Shown here piece by piece: positions 57,313 to 64,000 of a stretch of 64,000 nt of DNA. Below the pieces are notes generated by a model. The model worked only from the letters and a program-made list of their open reading frames with translations. It made no database searches and was not told the origin of the DNA. The position numbers and the translations under genes were made by a program. The stretch lies in NCBI GenBank assembly GCA_021849295.1, contig JAJZTA010000007.1, positions 1 to 64,000 on the forward strand, given 5' to 3'. Each line of letters begins with the position of its first letter. Positions within the stretch are counted from its first letter, which is position 1. The DNA is from Pseudomonadota bacterium (GTDB lineage: Bacteria; Pseudomonadota; Alphaproteobacteria; Micavibrionales; UBA2020).

Positions 57313-59145
57313 TTACTTTTTGGGTTTGTCTTTTTTGTCGTCCGCTTTCTTTTTGTAGCGGGCGCCGTGGCCGCGCAGCAGGGAGACGTCCTCTTCGCCG
57401 GCCTGACGCATGATGTAATACTGCTGCACAAGTCCCGCGACGCCGCTGCAGGTGAAGTAGATGACAAGCCCCGCCGAGAACCTTGCGAACATGAAGGTGA
57501 AGACGAGCGGCATCATGACCTGCATGTTGTTTTGCGCCTTGTCGGGCGCGGGCGGCGAGAGACGCTGCGTCAGGAACATCGAAATGCCATAGAGCAGCGG
57601 CCATGCGCCGACGTGCAGCGCTTCCGGCGGATTCCAGTGGATCAGGCCGAAGAGCGTGAAGACGTTGGTCGGATCCGCCGCCGAGAGATCGTGGATCCAG
57701 CCCCAGAAGGGCGCGTGGCGGATCTCGACGGACAGCAGCAGCGTCTTGTAAAGCGCGATGAAGATCGGAAACTGCACCAGCATCGGCCAGCAGCCGCCGA
57801 AAGGATTGACGTCCTCCCTTTTGTAAAGCTCGAAGATCTCCAGCTGCAGTTTGTCGCGGTCGCTCGCATATTTTGCCTGCAGCTCTTTCAGCTGCGGGCC
57901 GAGCTTCTTCATCTTCGCCATCGAGCGGTAGCTTCTGTTGGAAAGCGGGAACATCGCGCCGCGCAAAATGAGGGTGAGCAGGATGATCGAGCCGCCGACG
58001 CTGCCCGTCACGCGGATCAGGAAGTGCAGAAAATAGAAGAACGGCTTGACGATGAACGAGAGAAGCCCGAAGTCGATCATCAGGTACATGCGCGGGAAGT
58101 GATAGGCCTTCTCGTAGGCGCTGATGATCGGCATGTGCTTGATGCCGGCGAAGACGTATTTCGTGTCGCTGACGGTCTTGCCGGGCGCGAGCTCTTGCGC
58201 GGGCGAGACGATTTCGGTTTTGTAGGACTGCTGCTTGAAGATTTTTGCTTCGAACTGTTCCTTCGGCGGGGTGTAGAGGCCGACGTACCAGTATTTGTCG
58301 GTGAAGCCGACCCAGCCTTGCGCCTTTTCGACGTCCACCTTTTTGCCTTTGTCCAGCTCTTTGTAATCGGCAAAGCAGGTTTCTTCGTGCGAGTACAGGC
58401 AGGACTGGTACAAATCGCCGTTCAGGAACGCGATCGGGCCCTCATCCACGTAGTAGCTGTGAAAGCCGGTCGGCATGCTGCGGCGGGAGATCATGTGCCA
58501 GGCCTGAAGGGAAACGGTCTGCTGCGTGTTGTTGGTCACGCTCTGCACGACGGTGAAGAGATAGTTTTTGTCGAGACTGATCTTGCGCGTGAACAGCAGC
58601 CCCGCGCCGTTGTTCCACTGCAGCGTGACGCTGCCGCCGGAAACCAGCGTCTTCGCGCTGCCGGGGCTAAGCTGCCAGACCGTCGTATCGCCCGGCACGG
58701 CGGTGCCTTTGCCGGCGGTCCAGCCGCCTTCGACGTAATAGGCTTCCTTCGTGCCGGCGGGCGCGAGCAGGACGACGGGGTGCTTTTTGGAGATGGTGCG
58801 GTACTGGTCGTTGAGCGTGATGTCGTCGATGCGCGCGCCGGTCAGGTTGATCGAGCCCGAGACCTTGTCGCCGCGGATGGCGACGCGCGCCGATGCCGTC
58901 AGCGCGGCGCCGCGGGAGACGGGCGCCGCCGCATTGGCGGTCTTCGTCGCCGCGACGGGCGGCGCGTTTTTCTTCGCAAGGGCTTGCTGCTGCTGTTGTT
59001 GCGCATGGTGCAGTTTGTTCAGCTCGATCTGCTGCGGCACCTGAACGAAGAAGTGATAGAAAAGCAGGATGCCGACCGAGATCAGCACCGCCGTCATCAT
59101 GCGCTTGTTGTTTTGCTGTTCGTCGTTCGGAGACAGGTTGCTCAT
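57313..59145 (-). CDS. yidC: membrane protein insertase YidC
   Basis: The 610-residue product has an N-terminal TM segment, a linker rich in Gln and Ala, the large periplasmic domain, and the C-terminal five-TM insertase core (YRSMAKMKKLGPQLKELQAKY, QFPIFIALYKTL). YidC inserts F0 and oxidase subunits. The start overlaps the yidD stop by 4 bases. Confidence 0.95.
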   Translation of the reverse strand: MSNLSPNDEQQNNKRMMTAVLISVGILLFYHFFVQVPQQIELNKLHHAQQQQQQALAKKNAPPVAATKTANAAAPVSRGAALTASARVAIRGDKVSGSINLTGARIDDITLNDQYRTISKKHPVVLLAPAGTKEAYYVEGGWTAGKGTAVPGDTTVWQLSPGSAKTLVSGGSVTLQWNNGAGLLFTRKISLDKNYLFTVVQSVTNNTQQTVSLQAWHMISRRSMPTGFHSYYVDEGPIAFLNGDLYQSCLYSHEETCFADYKELDKGKKVDVEKAQGWVGFTDKYWYVGLYTPPKEQFEAKIFKQQSYKTEIVSPAQELAPGKTVSDTKYVFAGIKHMPIISAYEKAYHFPRMYLMIDFGLLSFIVKPFFYFLHFLIRVTGSVGGSIILLTLILRGAMFPLSNRSYRSMAKMKKLGPQLKELQAKYASDRDKLQLEIFELYKREDVNPFGGCWPMLVQFPIFIALYKTLLLSVEIRHAPFWGWIHDLSAADPTNVFTLFGLIHWNPPEALHVGAWPLLYGISMFLTQRLSPPAPDKAQNNMQVMMPLVFTFMFARFSAGLVIYFTCSGVAGLVQQYYIMRQAGEEDVSLLRGHGARYKKKADDKKDKPKK

Positions 59146-59384
59146 GGCGTCGTGTTTTCTTTCTTTTCAGGCACCGGATCGTAGCCACCCGGATTGTAGG
59201 GATGGCAGCGGCAGATTCTTTTCGCGCCGAGAACGCTCCCGCGCAAAGCGCCGAAGCGGCGAATGGCCGTTGCCGTGTAGGCGGAGCAGGTGGGATGGTA
59301 ACGGCAGCTCCGCTTTGTGAACGGTGAGATCGTATATTGATATACACGGATACAGGACAAAAGAAAACGGGAAAGGAGGCTCAT
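59142..59384 (-). CDS. yidD: membrane protein insertion efficiency factor YidD
   Basis: ATG 59384 (MSLLSRFLLSCIRVYQYTIS) gives 80 residues. CRYHPTCSAYTATAIRRFG is the family signature. It aids YidC-dependent insertion. It overlaps rnpA by 4 bases and yidC by 4. Confidence 0.92.
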   Translation of the reverse strand: MSLLSRFLLSCIRVYQYTISPFTKRSCRYHPTCSAYTATAIRRFGALRGSVLGAKRICRCHPYNPGGYDPVPEKKENTTP

Positions 59385-59767
59385 GCCGCCACCCCCGTTT
59401 TTTCGAGGCCTTGCGTGAAATCCTGCTTCAGGAGCGCAAAGTCCCGCTCCTGCGCGGTGGCGCGGGCGATCAGCACGATGTCCCAGCCCTCCAGCTTTTC
59501 CGGCGTTTCGTAGAGCCGCACCAGCGCGCGCAGGCGGCGCTTGGCGCGGTTGCGCGCGACGGCGTTGCCGACCTTGCGGCTGACGGTGAGGCCGAGGCGG
59601 AACGGCGCGGCGGCGTCCGGCCGGCGCTGGGCCTGCAGGATAAAGGCGGGCAGCACGCATTTTTTGCCGCTGCGGGCAAGGCGTTTGAAATCTGCGGAAT
59701 TTTTCAGGGGATGCGCGGCCATAAGATCAACCTGCGGGGCAAGTGGAACATCGAAAAGGCGCAGCAT
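59381..59767 (-). CDS. rnpA: ribonuclease P protein component
   Basis: The 128-residue frame has LKNSADFKRLARSGKK near its start and the RNA-binding motif ARNRAKRRLRALVR. The protein assists the RNase P RNA in tRNA 5' processing. ATG 59722 has AGG upstream and fits other RnpA starts; ATG 59767 lies 18 bases after rpmH. I cannot decide between them. Confidence 0.9.
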   Translation of the reverse strand: MLRLFDVPLAPQVDLMAAHPLKNSADFKRLARSGKKCVLPAFILQAQRRPDAAAPFRLGLTVSRKVGNAVARNRAKRRLRALVRLYETPEKLEGWDIVLIARATAQERDFALLKQDFTQGLEKTGVAA

Positions 59768-59785
59768 GCGCGAAACGAAAGCCGT

Positions 59786-59920
59786 TTACGCCGAGAGACG
59801 CGCGCGACCCTTCGAGCGGCGGCTGGCGAGAACTTTGCGGCCGTTCACGGTGGCCATGCGGCTGCGGAAGCCGTGGCGGCGTTTGCGAACCAGTTTGCTG
59901 GGCTGATATGTGCGTTTCAC
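59786..59920 (-). CDS. rpmH: 50S ribosomal protein L34
   Basis: This short gene (44 codons, GTG start at 59920) encodes [20 protein letters not shown], then [23 protein letters not shown], the classical L34. It starts the rpmH-rnpA-yidD-yidC-engB operon. The dnaA gene, which is often next to rpmH, is not here. Confidence 0.97.
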   Translation of the reverse strand: MKRTYQPSKLVRKRRHGFRSRMATVNGRKVLASRRSKGRARLSA

Positions 59921-59985
59921 AGTAAATCTCCATATATTATATGCCGCGAACAAGTGCGCGGGCGGACGGCATTCAAGAGGTTGTT

Positions 59986-60014
59986 ATATAAAGGGTTGGC
60001 CGCGACCCTGTCAA
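59986..60014 (-). promoter_or_regulatory. promoter of rpmH
   Basis: TTGACA (60009-60014) and TTATAT (59986-59991) on the minus strand, spacer 17 bases, 66 bases upstream of the rpmH start. A strong sigma70-type promoter suits a ribosomal operon. Confidence 0.7.
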
Positions 60015-60151
60015 GCATCTTTAGCTTTTATGACATATTATTAGTGAAATAATCACGTATTTCTTATAAATTTGATAAAATTATAGGGAAAATCAATAAT
60101 TTGGTTAACATTTGCGGATATAATCAAAAATAGTGGAGTCCCTAAGTTAAA

Positions 60152-60685
60152 ATGGCAAATGGACCTAAAGTACTAGACAGACAGTGTTTTCCCGCCGGCA
60201 CGGTGGTGATCGAGCAGGACACGCTGGGCAGCCGCGCCTATATGGTCGAAAGCGGCATGGTCGAGGTTTATGTCAGGAATACCAACGGCACCGAGACGCT
60301 GCTGGCGGAACTGGGGCCGGGCTCGGTGGTCGGCGAAATGGCGGCGCTGTCGGACGGGTTGCGCAGCGCCAACGTCCGCACCAAGACGGATTCCGTCCTG
60401 ATCGCCATTCCCGCGCATAATCTCAGCAAATCGATGAAGAGCAACGAAAGCCTCAATAAGCGCATGATTAATATGATCTCTTTGCGGATGAAAGACACCA
60501 ATATGAAGCTCATGCAGCGGGAGCAGGAGCTGAAAGAGGCGCAAAAGGCCTCGCGCAAGCACGTCGACGACGTTGCGGCCTATCTCCTGAAAAAACAGAG
60601 CAAACTGGAGCAGGAACTCGCCCCCGTGCTCGGCTCGACCAAGGTGGCGGAGCTGTTCAAGCCCGGCGAGCTGGTCAAGGAATAG
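60152..60685 (+). CDS. cyclic-nucleotide-binding-domain protein
   Basis: The 177-residue product has a cNMP-binding beta roll (FPAGTVVIEQDTLGSRAYMV, then LLAELGPGSVVGEMAALSD, which is the phosphate-binding cassette). A helical, coiled-coil-like C-terminus follows in place of a DNA-binding domain, so it is not a CRP-type regulator. The cassette lacks the Arg-Ser of classical cAMP sites (GEMAALSDGLRSA). The partner is unknown. Confidence 0.82.
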   Translation: MANGPKVLDRQCFPAGTVVIEQDTLGSRAYMVESGMVEVYVRNTNGTETLLAELGPGSVVGEMAALSDGLRSANVRTKTDSVLIAIPAHNLSKSMKSNESLNKRMINMISLRMKDTNMKLMQREQELKEAQKASRKHVDDVAAYLLKKQSKLEQELAPVLGSTKVAELFKPGELVKE

Positions 60686-60721
60686 CCAAACCCGCGCATT
60701 ATTCCGCAAGAGAGAGAAAAA

Positions 60722-60750
60722 TTGACAGAAGTGCCGTTCTGCCCGATAAA
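60722..60750 (+). promoter_or_regulatory. promoter of tRNA-Arg
   Basis: TTGACA (60722-60727) and GATAAA (60745-60750), spacer 17 bases, ending 12 bases before the tRNA. Confidence 0.65.
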
Positions 60751-60762
60751 GGACGGTACCAA

Positions 60763-60839
60763 GCGCCCGTAGCTCAATTGGATAGAGTGTTGGCCTCCGA
60801 AGCCAAAGGTTGTGGGTTCGACTCCCGCCGGGCGCGCCA
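60763..60839 (+). tRNA. tRNA-Arg (anticodon CCG)
   Basis: A full cloverleaf can be drawn. Acceptor stem is GCGCCCG/CGGGCGC, D arm GCTC...GAGT (three pairs and a weak closing pair), anticodon stem TTGGC/GCCAA with loop CTCCGAA, T arm GTGGG/CCCGC with loop TTCGACT, discriminator G and encoded CCA. The anticodon is CCG, which reads CGG. No integrated element follows it. Confidence 0.95.
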
Positions 60840-60846
60840 TCGGCCT

Positions 60847-62379
60847 TCAGTGCTTCTTCAACCGGTCGTAATAGCCGTACTTTCCGCAGAAGAGCGTCAT
60901 GTGGCGGCCGTATTTGAATTCGGTGATCATGTTCCAGTCGGTGATGACCTCGCCGGCGCGCTTGTCGTACTTGCGCCGTTCGCCGACGGTTAAAAACGCT
61001 TCCTGCAGAGTGTCGTTTATAAAGGCGGCGTCCTTCTTGTTGTGCGGGTCGAGGAGCGGTTTGCCGTCGAGGCGTATCGCCAGCAGCCGTTCGCGCCCCG
61101 TTTTTTGCAGGGGGCGGAAATCGCGGTCGCTGGCAACGACAAAATTGTAATATTCAAAAGCGTAAGGGAAAACGGTGCTGGCCGTTTTCAGCACGTCGGG
61201 GGAATGGGTCGAGTTATACGCCAGCACGCCGCCGGGCAGAAGATGCCGTCTGACGATGCGCAGGAACTGCTGCGACAGAAGATTTGTGCTGAAGGTGCGC
61301 CAGTGCCATGTCGTATTCATGACGATCAGGTCGTATTTTTCCTCCGGATGGCGCTTGAGCCAGCGGCGGCCGTCGTCGATATGGATGTGGATGCGCGGGT
61401 CTTTGAGGATCGGCGCGATCTCGGGATAATCCGGAATGAGCTTCAGGTAGCCGGCGTTGATTTCCACCACGTCCATATGTTTGAAGCCTGGAAAGCCGGA
61501 AAGGATGCGCGCCCACGCGCCGCTGCTGAGGCCGATCTCTAGGATCCTTGCGGGATGCGGTTTGATGGCCGCCAGAACGAAGAGCCGCTGCAGGCCGTTG
61601 CTGTTGACGGCGGGGTCGATGTTCGTGCGCCCGTCGTAGACGTTGTCGCCGTAGGTGTAGTCGCCGCCGGACTGCGGCTGGGCGCTGTCGATGATGCCCG
61701 CGCGCGTTTCGATGACGTGGCGCAGCGTCGTGTGCGTCGGAATGCACACCAGCATGTCGGTCAGAAGGTTCGGCAGGAAGAACGCGCCGGAGGCGATCAT
61801 CACGACCAGCGCCGCAACGGCGGTGGCTTTTTTGTTGTTTTCCTTGGCGATGCAGAAGAAGCCGAGCAGGCAGGTCAAAACGCCCATCAGCACCATCGCG
61901 GTTTGCAGGCTGACGCGGTCCACGAGCCAGAAGCCGGTCACCAGGGGCCCTAAGGTCGCGCCGATAATGTTCATGAAGTAGACGCGGGAGACGGATTTGC
62001 CCACCTTGCCCGGCTCAGGGGTAGCGCCGAGATGGTGCACGATCGGAAACACGATGCTCTTGAGCAGCGCGCAGAGATAAATGAACAGGATGACGGAATA
62101 ATGGATTTTCGGCAGCGGCGCGACGAAGGGGCCGATGATGTCCAGCACGCCGCTGATCAGCAGCATCCGCCCCGCGACGGTGTAAAGCTTCGTCGTCTTC
62201 TTGCAATAATCGCTGCCGATCATGGCGCCGCGCGCGATGCCGACCAGATAGATCATCAGCACGAACGAAAAGGCCCACGGAACCGTCTGTCCGGCGAAGC
62301 CGACGTAGCGCATCCAGAGGATTTCCTGACTGAGGCTCAGGAAGCCGACGCACATCGACAAAATCCACGGCGTCATCAT
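60847..62379 (-). CDS. membrane-spermidine-synthase-like protein, C-terminal half of a split pair
   Basis: ATG 62379 (MMTPWILSMCVGFLSLSQEIL) overlaps the stop of the gene before it. The 510-residue product has about eight TM segments, then a soluble Rossmann methyltransferase-like domain of the spermidine synthase type (ARILEIGLSSGAWARIL, MDVVEINAGYL, HIHIDDGRRWL, YDLIVMNTT). In known fused MFS/spermidine-synthase-like proteins, both TM halves and this domain are one chain. The product of the reaction is unknown; polyamine formation is only a guess since the active-site Asp pair of SpeE is not clearly present (NTTWHW in place). Confidence 0.8.
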   Translation of the reverse strand: MMTPWILSMCVGFLSLSQEILWMRYVGFAGQTVPWAFSFVLMIYLVGIARGAMIGSDYCKKTTKLYTVAGRMLLISGVLDIIGPFVAPLPKIHYSVILFIYLCALLKSIVFPIVHHLGATPEPGKVGKSVSRVYFMNIIGATLGPLVTGFWLVDRVSLQTAMVLMGVLTCLLGFFCIAKENNKKATAVAALVVMIASGAFFLPNLLTDMLVCIPTHTTLRHVIETRAGIIDSAQPQSGGDYTYGDNVYDGRTNIDPAVNSNGLQRLFVLAAIKPHPARILEIGLSSGAWARILSGFPGFKHMDVVEINAGYLKLIPDYPEIAPILKDPRIHIHIDDGRRWLKRHPEEKYDLIVMNTTWHWRTFSTNLLSQQFLRIVRRHLLPGGVLAYNSTHSPDVLKTASTVFPYAFEYYNFVVASDRDFRPLQKTGRERLLAIRLDGKPLLDPHNKKDAAFINDTLQEAFLTVGERRKYDKRAGEVITDWNMITEFKYGRHMTLFCGKYGYYDRLKKH

Positions 62380-63011
62380 GCCGATCTCCGCAAGGTTAGA
62401 GTGACGGTGCCGGCGACGAAGAAGTTGATCAGCGCGGCGACGACGATGACCTGTTTCAGCGTCAGGAAAACGAAGCTCATGCTGGCAAGGCCGCAGCCGG
62501 TCGCCGCGCCCAGCGTGTTGAGGCAGTACAAAGTGCCGGTCGAAACGCCGACGTTTTTGTAGGTTCTCAGGCAATAGGTGACCAGCATCGGCAAAGTCGC
62601 GCCCATCAGGATGGTCGGCAGCAGCAGGGTCACGAAATTGACGGTGGCAAGGGTGAAGCGCCCGTCGAGGATGAACAGGTTCGACACCCACGGCAGCAGG
62701 TGCGGGCTGGCGAGGCCGAAGAGGCCGATGGAGAGCTCCGACAGGGCGAACAGCGGCACGATGTTGTCGAACCATTTGTCCGCCGCCCATCCGCCCGCCA
62801 GCGCGCCGAGCCCGAGCCCCATCATGAAGACGGACACGATGATCGTGGTCGATTCAATGTCCGTGCCGAAGGAAAAGTAGAGAATGCGGTGCCAGCACAC
62901 CTGATACGCCAGCGCCGCCGCGCCGGAGAGGAAGAACAGCGCTTCCACGGTTTGCATGACGCCCCAGGCGGGCGTTTTTGGAGAGGCCGGTTCTTGTGTT
63001 TTTGTTTTCAT
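62376..63011 (-). CDS. N-terminal membrane half of the split MFS/spermidine-synthase-like pair
   Basis: The 211-residue product has about six TM segments and the motif FFLSGAAALAYQVCWHRIL, which is typical of the start of fused MFS/spermidine-synthase-like proteins, and GATLPMLVTYCLR. It ends where the second gene begins, with an ATGA overlap (62376-62379), so both halves may assemble after translation. A frameshift is unlikely because start and stop are neatly arranged. Confidence 0.78.
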   Translation of the reverse strand: MKTKTQEPASPKTPAWGVMQTVEALFFLSGAAALAYQVCWHRILYFSFGTDIESTTIIVSVFMMGLGLGALAGGWAADKWFDNIVPLFALSELSIGLFGLASPHLLPWVSNLFILDGRFTLATVNFVTLLLPTILMGATLPMLVTYCLRTYKNVGVSTGTLYCLNTLGAATGCGLASMSFVFLTLKQVIVVAALINFFVAGTVTLTLRRSA

Positions 63012-63167
63012 CTTTGAAAAAATGCAGACGTAATGTGCCGACTATATCATAGCTTGCCGCCGCGCTTATATTAAATGTTTGATATAAAACATAAAACCAT
63101 CAGCGCCCTGTAATGAAGCCGCGCTTTATGGGGTCATATACCCTATGTTTCACGGGGGAACGTTATA

Positions 63168-63626
63168 ATGTTGCTGCCGAAGTCTCTGGGGAAGACGCAG
63201 AACGCCGCGGAGCTGGTCGAGGAGACCTTGTCCATGTCCGACCCTTACGGCGTGCCGCTGCTGCAGATCCGTCCGGACGAGTTCGCGCAGGACGCGCTGC
63301 ATAAAATCGGCACGGCGCTGCACGACATCGATCCCGATCTGGTCGACCCGCAAAAAGCCGACCTGCACAAAACCGCGGCGGCGCTTAAATGCCTGCTGCG
63401 GGACGGCGCCTTGAAGTCCGCCCCCGCGGCGCAGAGCGTCGCCGCGCGCTGCCTCACGGCCATCGAACGCAGGGAGAGCAACGCGCCCGCTCTCCGTGCC
63501 GACGCGAGCCAAAATACGAAATCCCATTTCCTCGCCGCGCCGGAAGCGCCGTCCCCCGCCGCGCCGCAGCACCCTGCCGCGCACCCTGCCGTGCACCCTG
63601 CCGCCCCCTCCAAATGCGGCCTTTGA
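63168..63626 (+). CDS. hypothetical protein with alanine/proline/histidine-rich tail
   Basis: The 152-residue product has a helical N-terminal part (LPKSLGKTQNAAELVEETLS, ALHKIGTALHDIDPDLVD) and a low-complexity tail with three copies of a HPAA/HPAV-type unit. GGGGGAA precedes the ATG. No family is recognised. Confidence 0.5.
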   Translation: MLLPKSLGKTQNAAELVEETLSMSDPYGVPLLQIRPDEFAQDALHKIGTALHDIDPDLVDPQKADLHKTAAALKCLLRDGALKSAPAAQSVAARCLTAIERRESNAPALRADASQNTKSHFLAAPEAPSPAAPQHPAAHPAVHPAAPSKCGL

Positions 63627-63743
63627 CCGCCGCGCGCCGGATTTTCATAGCAGATCCCGCGCAATAAACAGGCAAGACCGAAACCCGATTTTGTGCTTTG
63701 ATCGGAGACGGACAAATTGCGGCATGCAAAGGGAGGCTCAGCC

Positions 63744-64000
63744 ATGCGGTTCAATGCTCCGTTTTTCAGGACAGTCGGTCTTTATCTCGCCGCCATGGCG
63801 ACGATCCTGGCGCTGATGTGGCTGGTGCTCGACGCCTTCTCGCTCGGCGCGGGCATGGATCTTGTGCGCGGGGTCGCGGCGATCCTCAACATCAACATCC
63901 CCGACAGCATGGTCTCGAGCAGCGAGACCTTCCGCGGGGCGTTTTTCGTCTCGGTTCTGACGCTGCTGGGCGTGACGATCCTGATCGTCCACGTCATCTT
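63744..64000 (+). CDS. membrane protein, 3' end cut by window
   Basis: ATG 63744 with GGGAGG 7 bases upstream opens a frame that runs off the window. The visible 85 residues show two TM segments (VGLYLAAMATILALMWLVLD and FFVSVLTLLGVTILIVHVI) joined by a loop with an amphipathic helix. No family is recognised. Confidence 0.6.
   Translation, partial: MRFNAPFFRTVGLYLAAMATILALMWLVLDAFSLGAGMDLVRGVAAILNINIPDSMVSSSETFRGAFFVSVLTLLGVTILIVHVI

Noticed and set aside
57304-59184. 626-codon plus-strand frame over yidC
   Set aside because: Shadow of yidC; no start signal or motif.

Overview
The window looks like the chromosome of an alphaproteobacterium with an accessory island at its left end. The evidence is an F1 operon in the order atpHAGDC, a ctaC-ctaD-ctaB-small TM protein-ctaE cytochrome oxidase block that runs on toward surf1 and thrC, a fused 1161-residue indolepyruvate ferredoxin oxidoreductase, a TipF-like EAL protein and an rpmH-rnpA-yidD-yidC-engB block. 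The ankyrin cluster plus a DotA/TraY gene hint at a Micavibrio-like or Rhodospirillales-like lineage, but I cannot name a species from sequence alone.

1 to about 8.8 kb is part of a mobile (integrative, mobilisable or conjugative) element. It holds a partial CbbX/SpoVK-type AAA ATPase, a VbhA-like antitoxin with a Fic toxin, a hypothetical gene, a long run of short hairpins (candidate oriT or structured leader), mobC and a relaxase, a small doubtful ORF, and an AbiE-type toxin-antitoxin operon that carries a third, PD-(D/E)XK-like gene. It ends at a 3' tRNA fragment (8751-8803) that I read as an attachment site. No integrase and no type IV secretion genes of this element lie inside the window. 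The most striking point is that the Fic toxin and the relaxase appear to share a charged C-terminal tail, as if both were substrates of the same transfer machine.

8.8 to 11.1 kb holds small exported proteins, one of them frameshifted in an AT repeat. 11.2 to 14.9 kb holds an ArsR-type regulator divergent from two aldo/keto reductases and a flavodoxin, then a SCO copper chaperone. 15.0 to 19.9 kb is the ATP synthase F1 operon. 20.1 to 28.5 kb holds gabD-like aldehyde dehydrogenase, a membrane-anchored pseudokinase with a small membrane partner, a diguanylate cyclase, an M24 peptidase, rpsU and a hypothetical. 28.7 to 32.2 kb is the indolepyruvate oxidoreductase. 32.2 to 35.9 kb is a tandem family of four ankyrin proteins, three with a shared C-terminal domain I do not recognise. 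36 to 41.6 kb is yejABEF (oligopeptide/microcin C-type ABC importer). 41.8 to 45.1 kb is a DotA/TraY-family protein standing alone. 45.2 to 49.9 kb holds a HAD hydrolase, the TipF-like EAL protein, thrC and surf1. 50 to 56.5 kb holds a zincin-like gene, DUF983, a ROK sugar kinase and the aa3-type cytochrome c oxidase genes. 56.7 to 60 kb holds engB, yidC, yidD, rnpA and rpmH. 60.1 kb to the end holds a cyclic-nucleotide-binding protein, tRNA-Arg(CCG), a split MFS/spermidine-synthase-like pair and two hypotheticals, the last cut by the window edge.

The respiratory genes fit together: SCO and Surf1 assemble the aa3 oxidase encoded at 52-56.5 kb, CtaB makes its haem O precursor, YidC inserts membrane subunits, and ATP synthase uses the resulting gradient. 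The island genes form a second group devoted to transfer and to toxin-based maintenance or defence.
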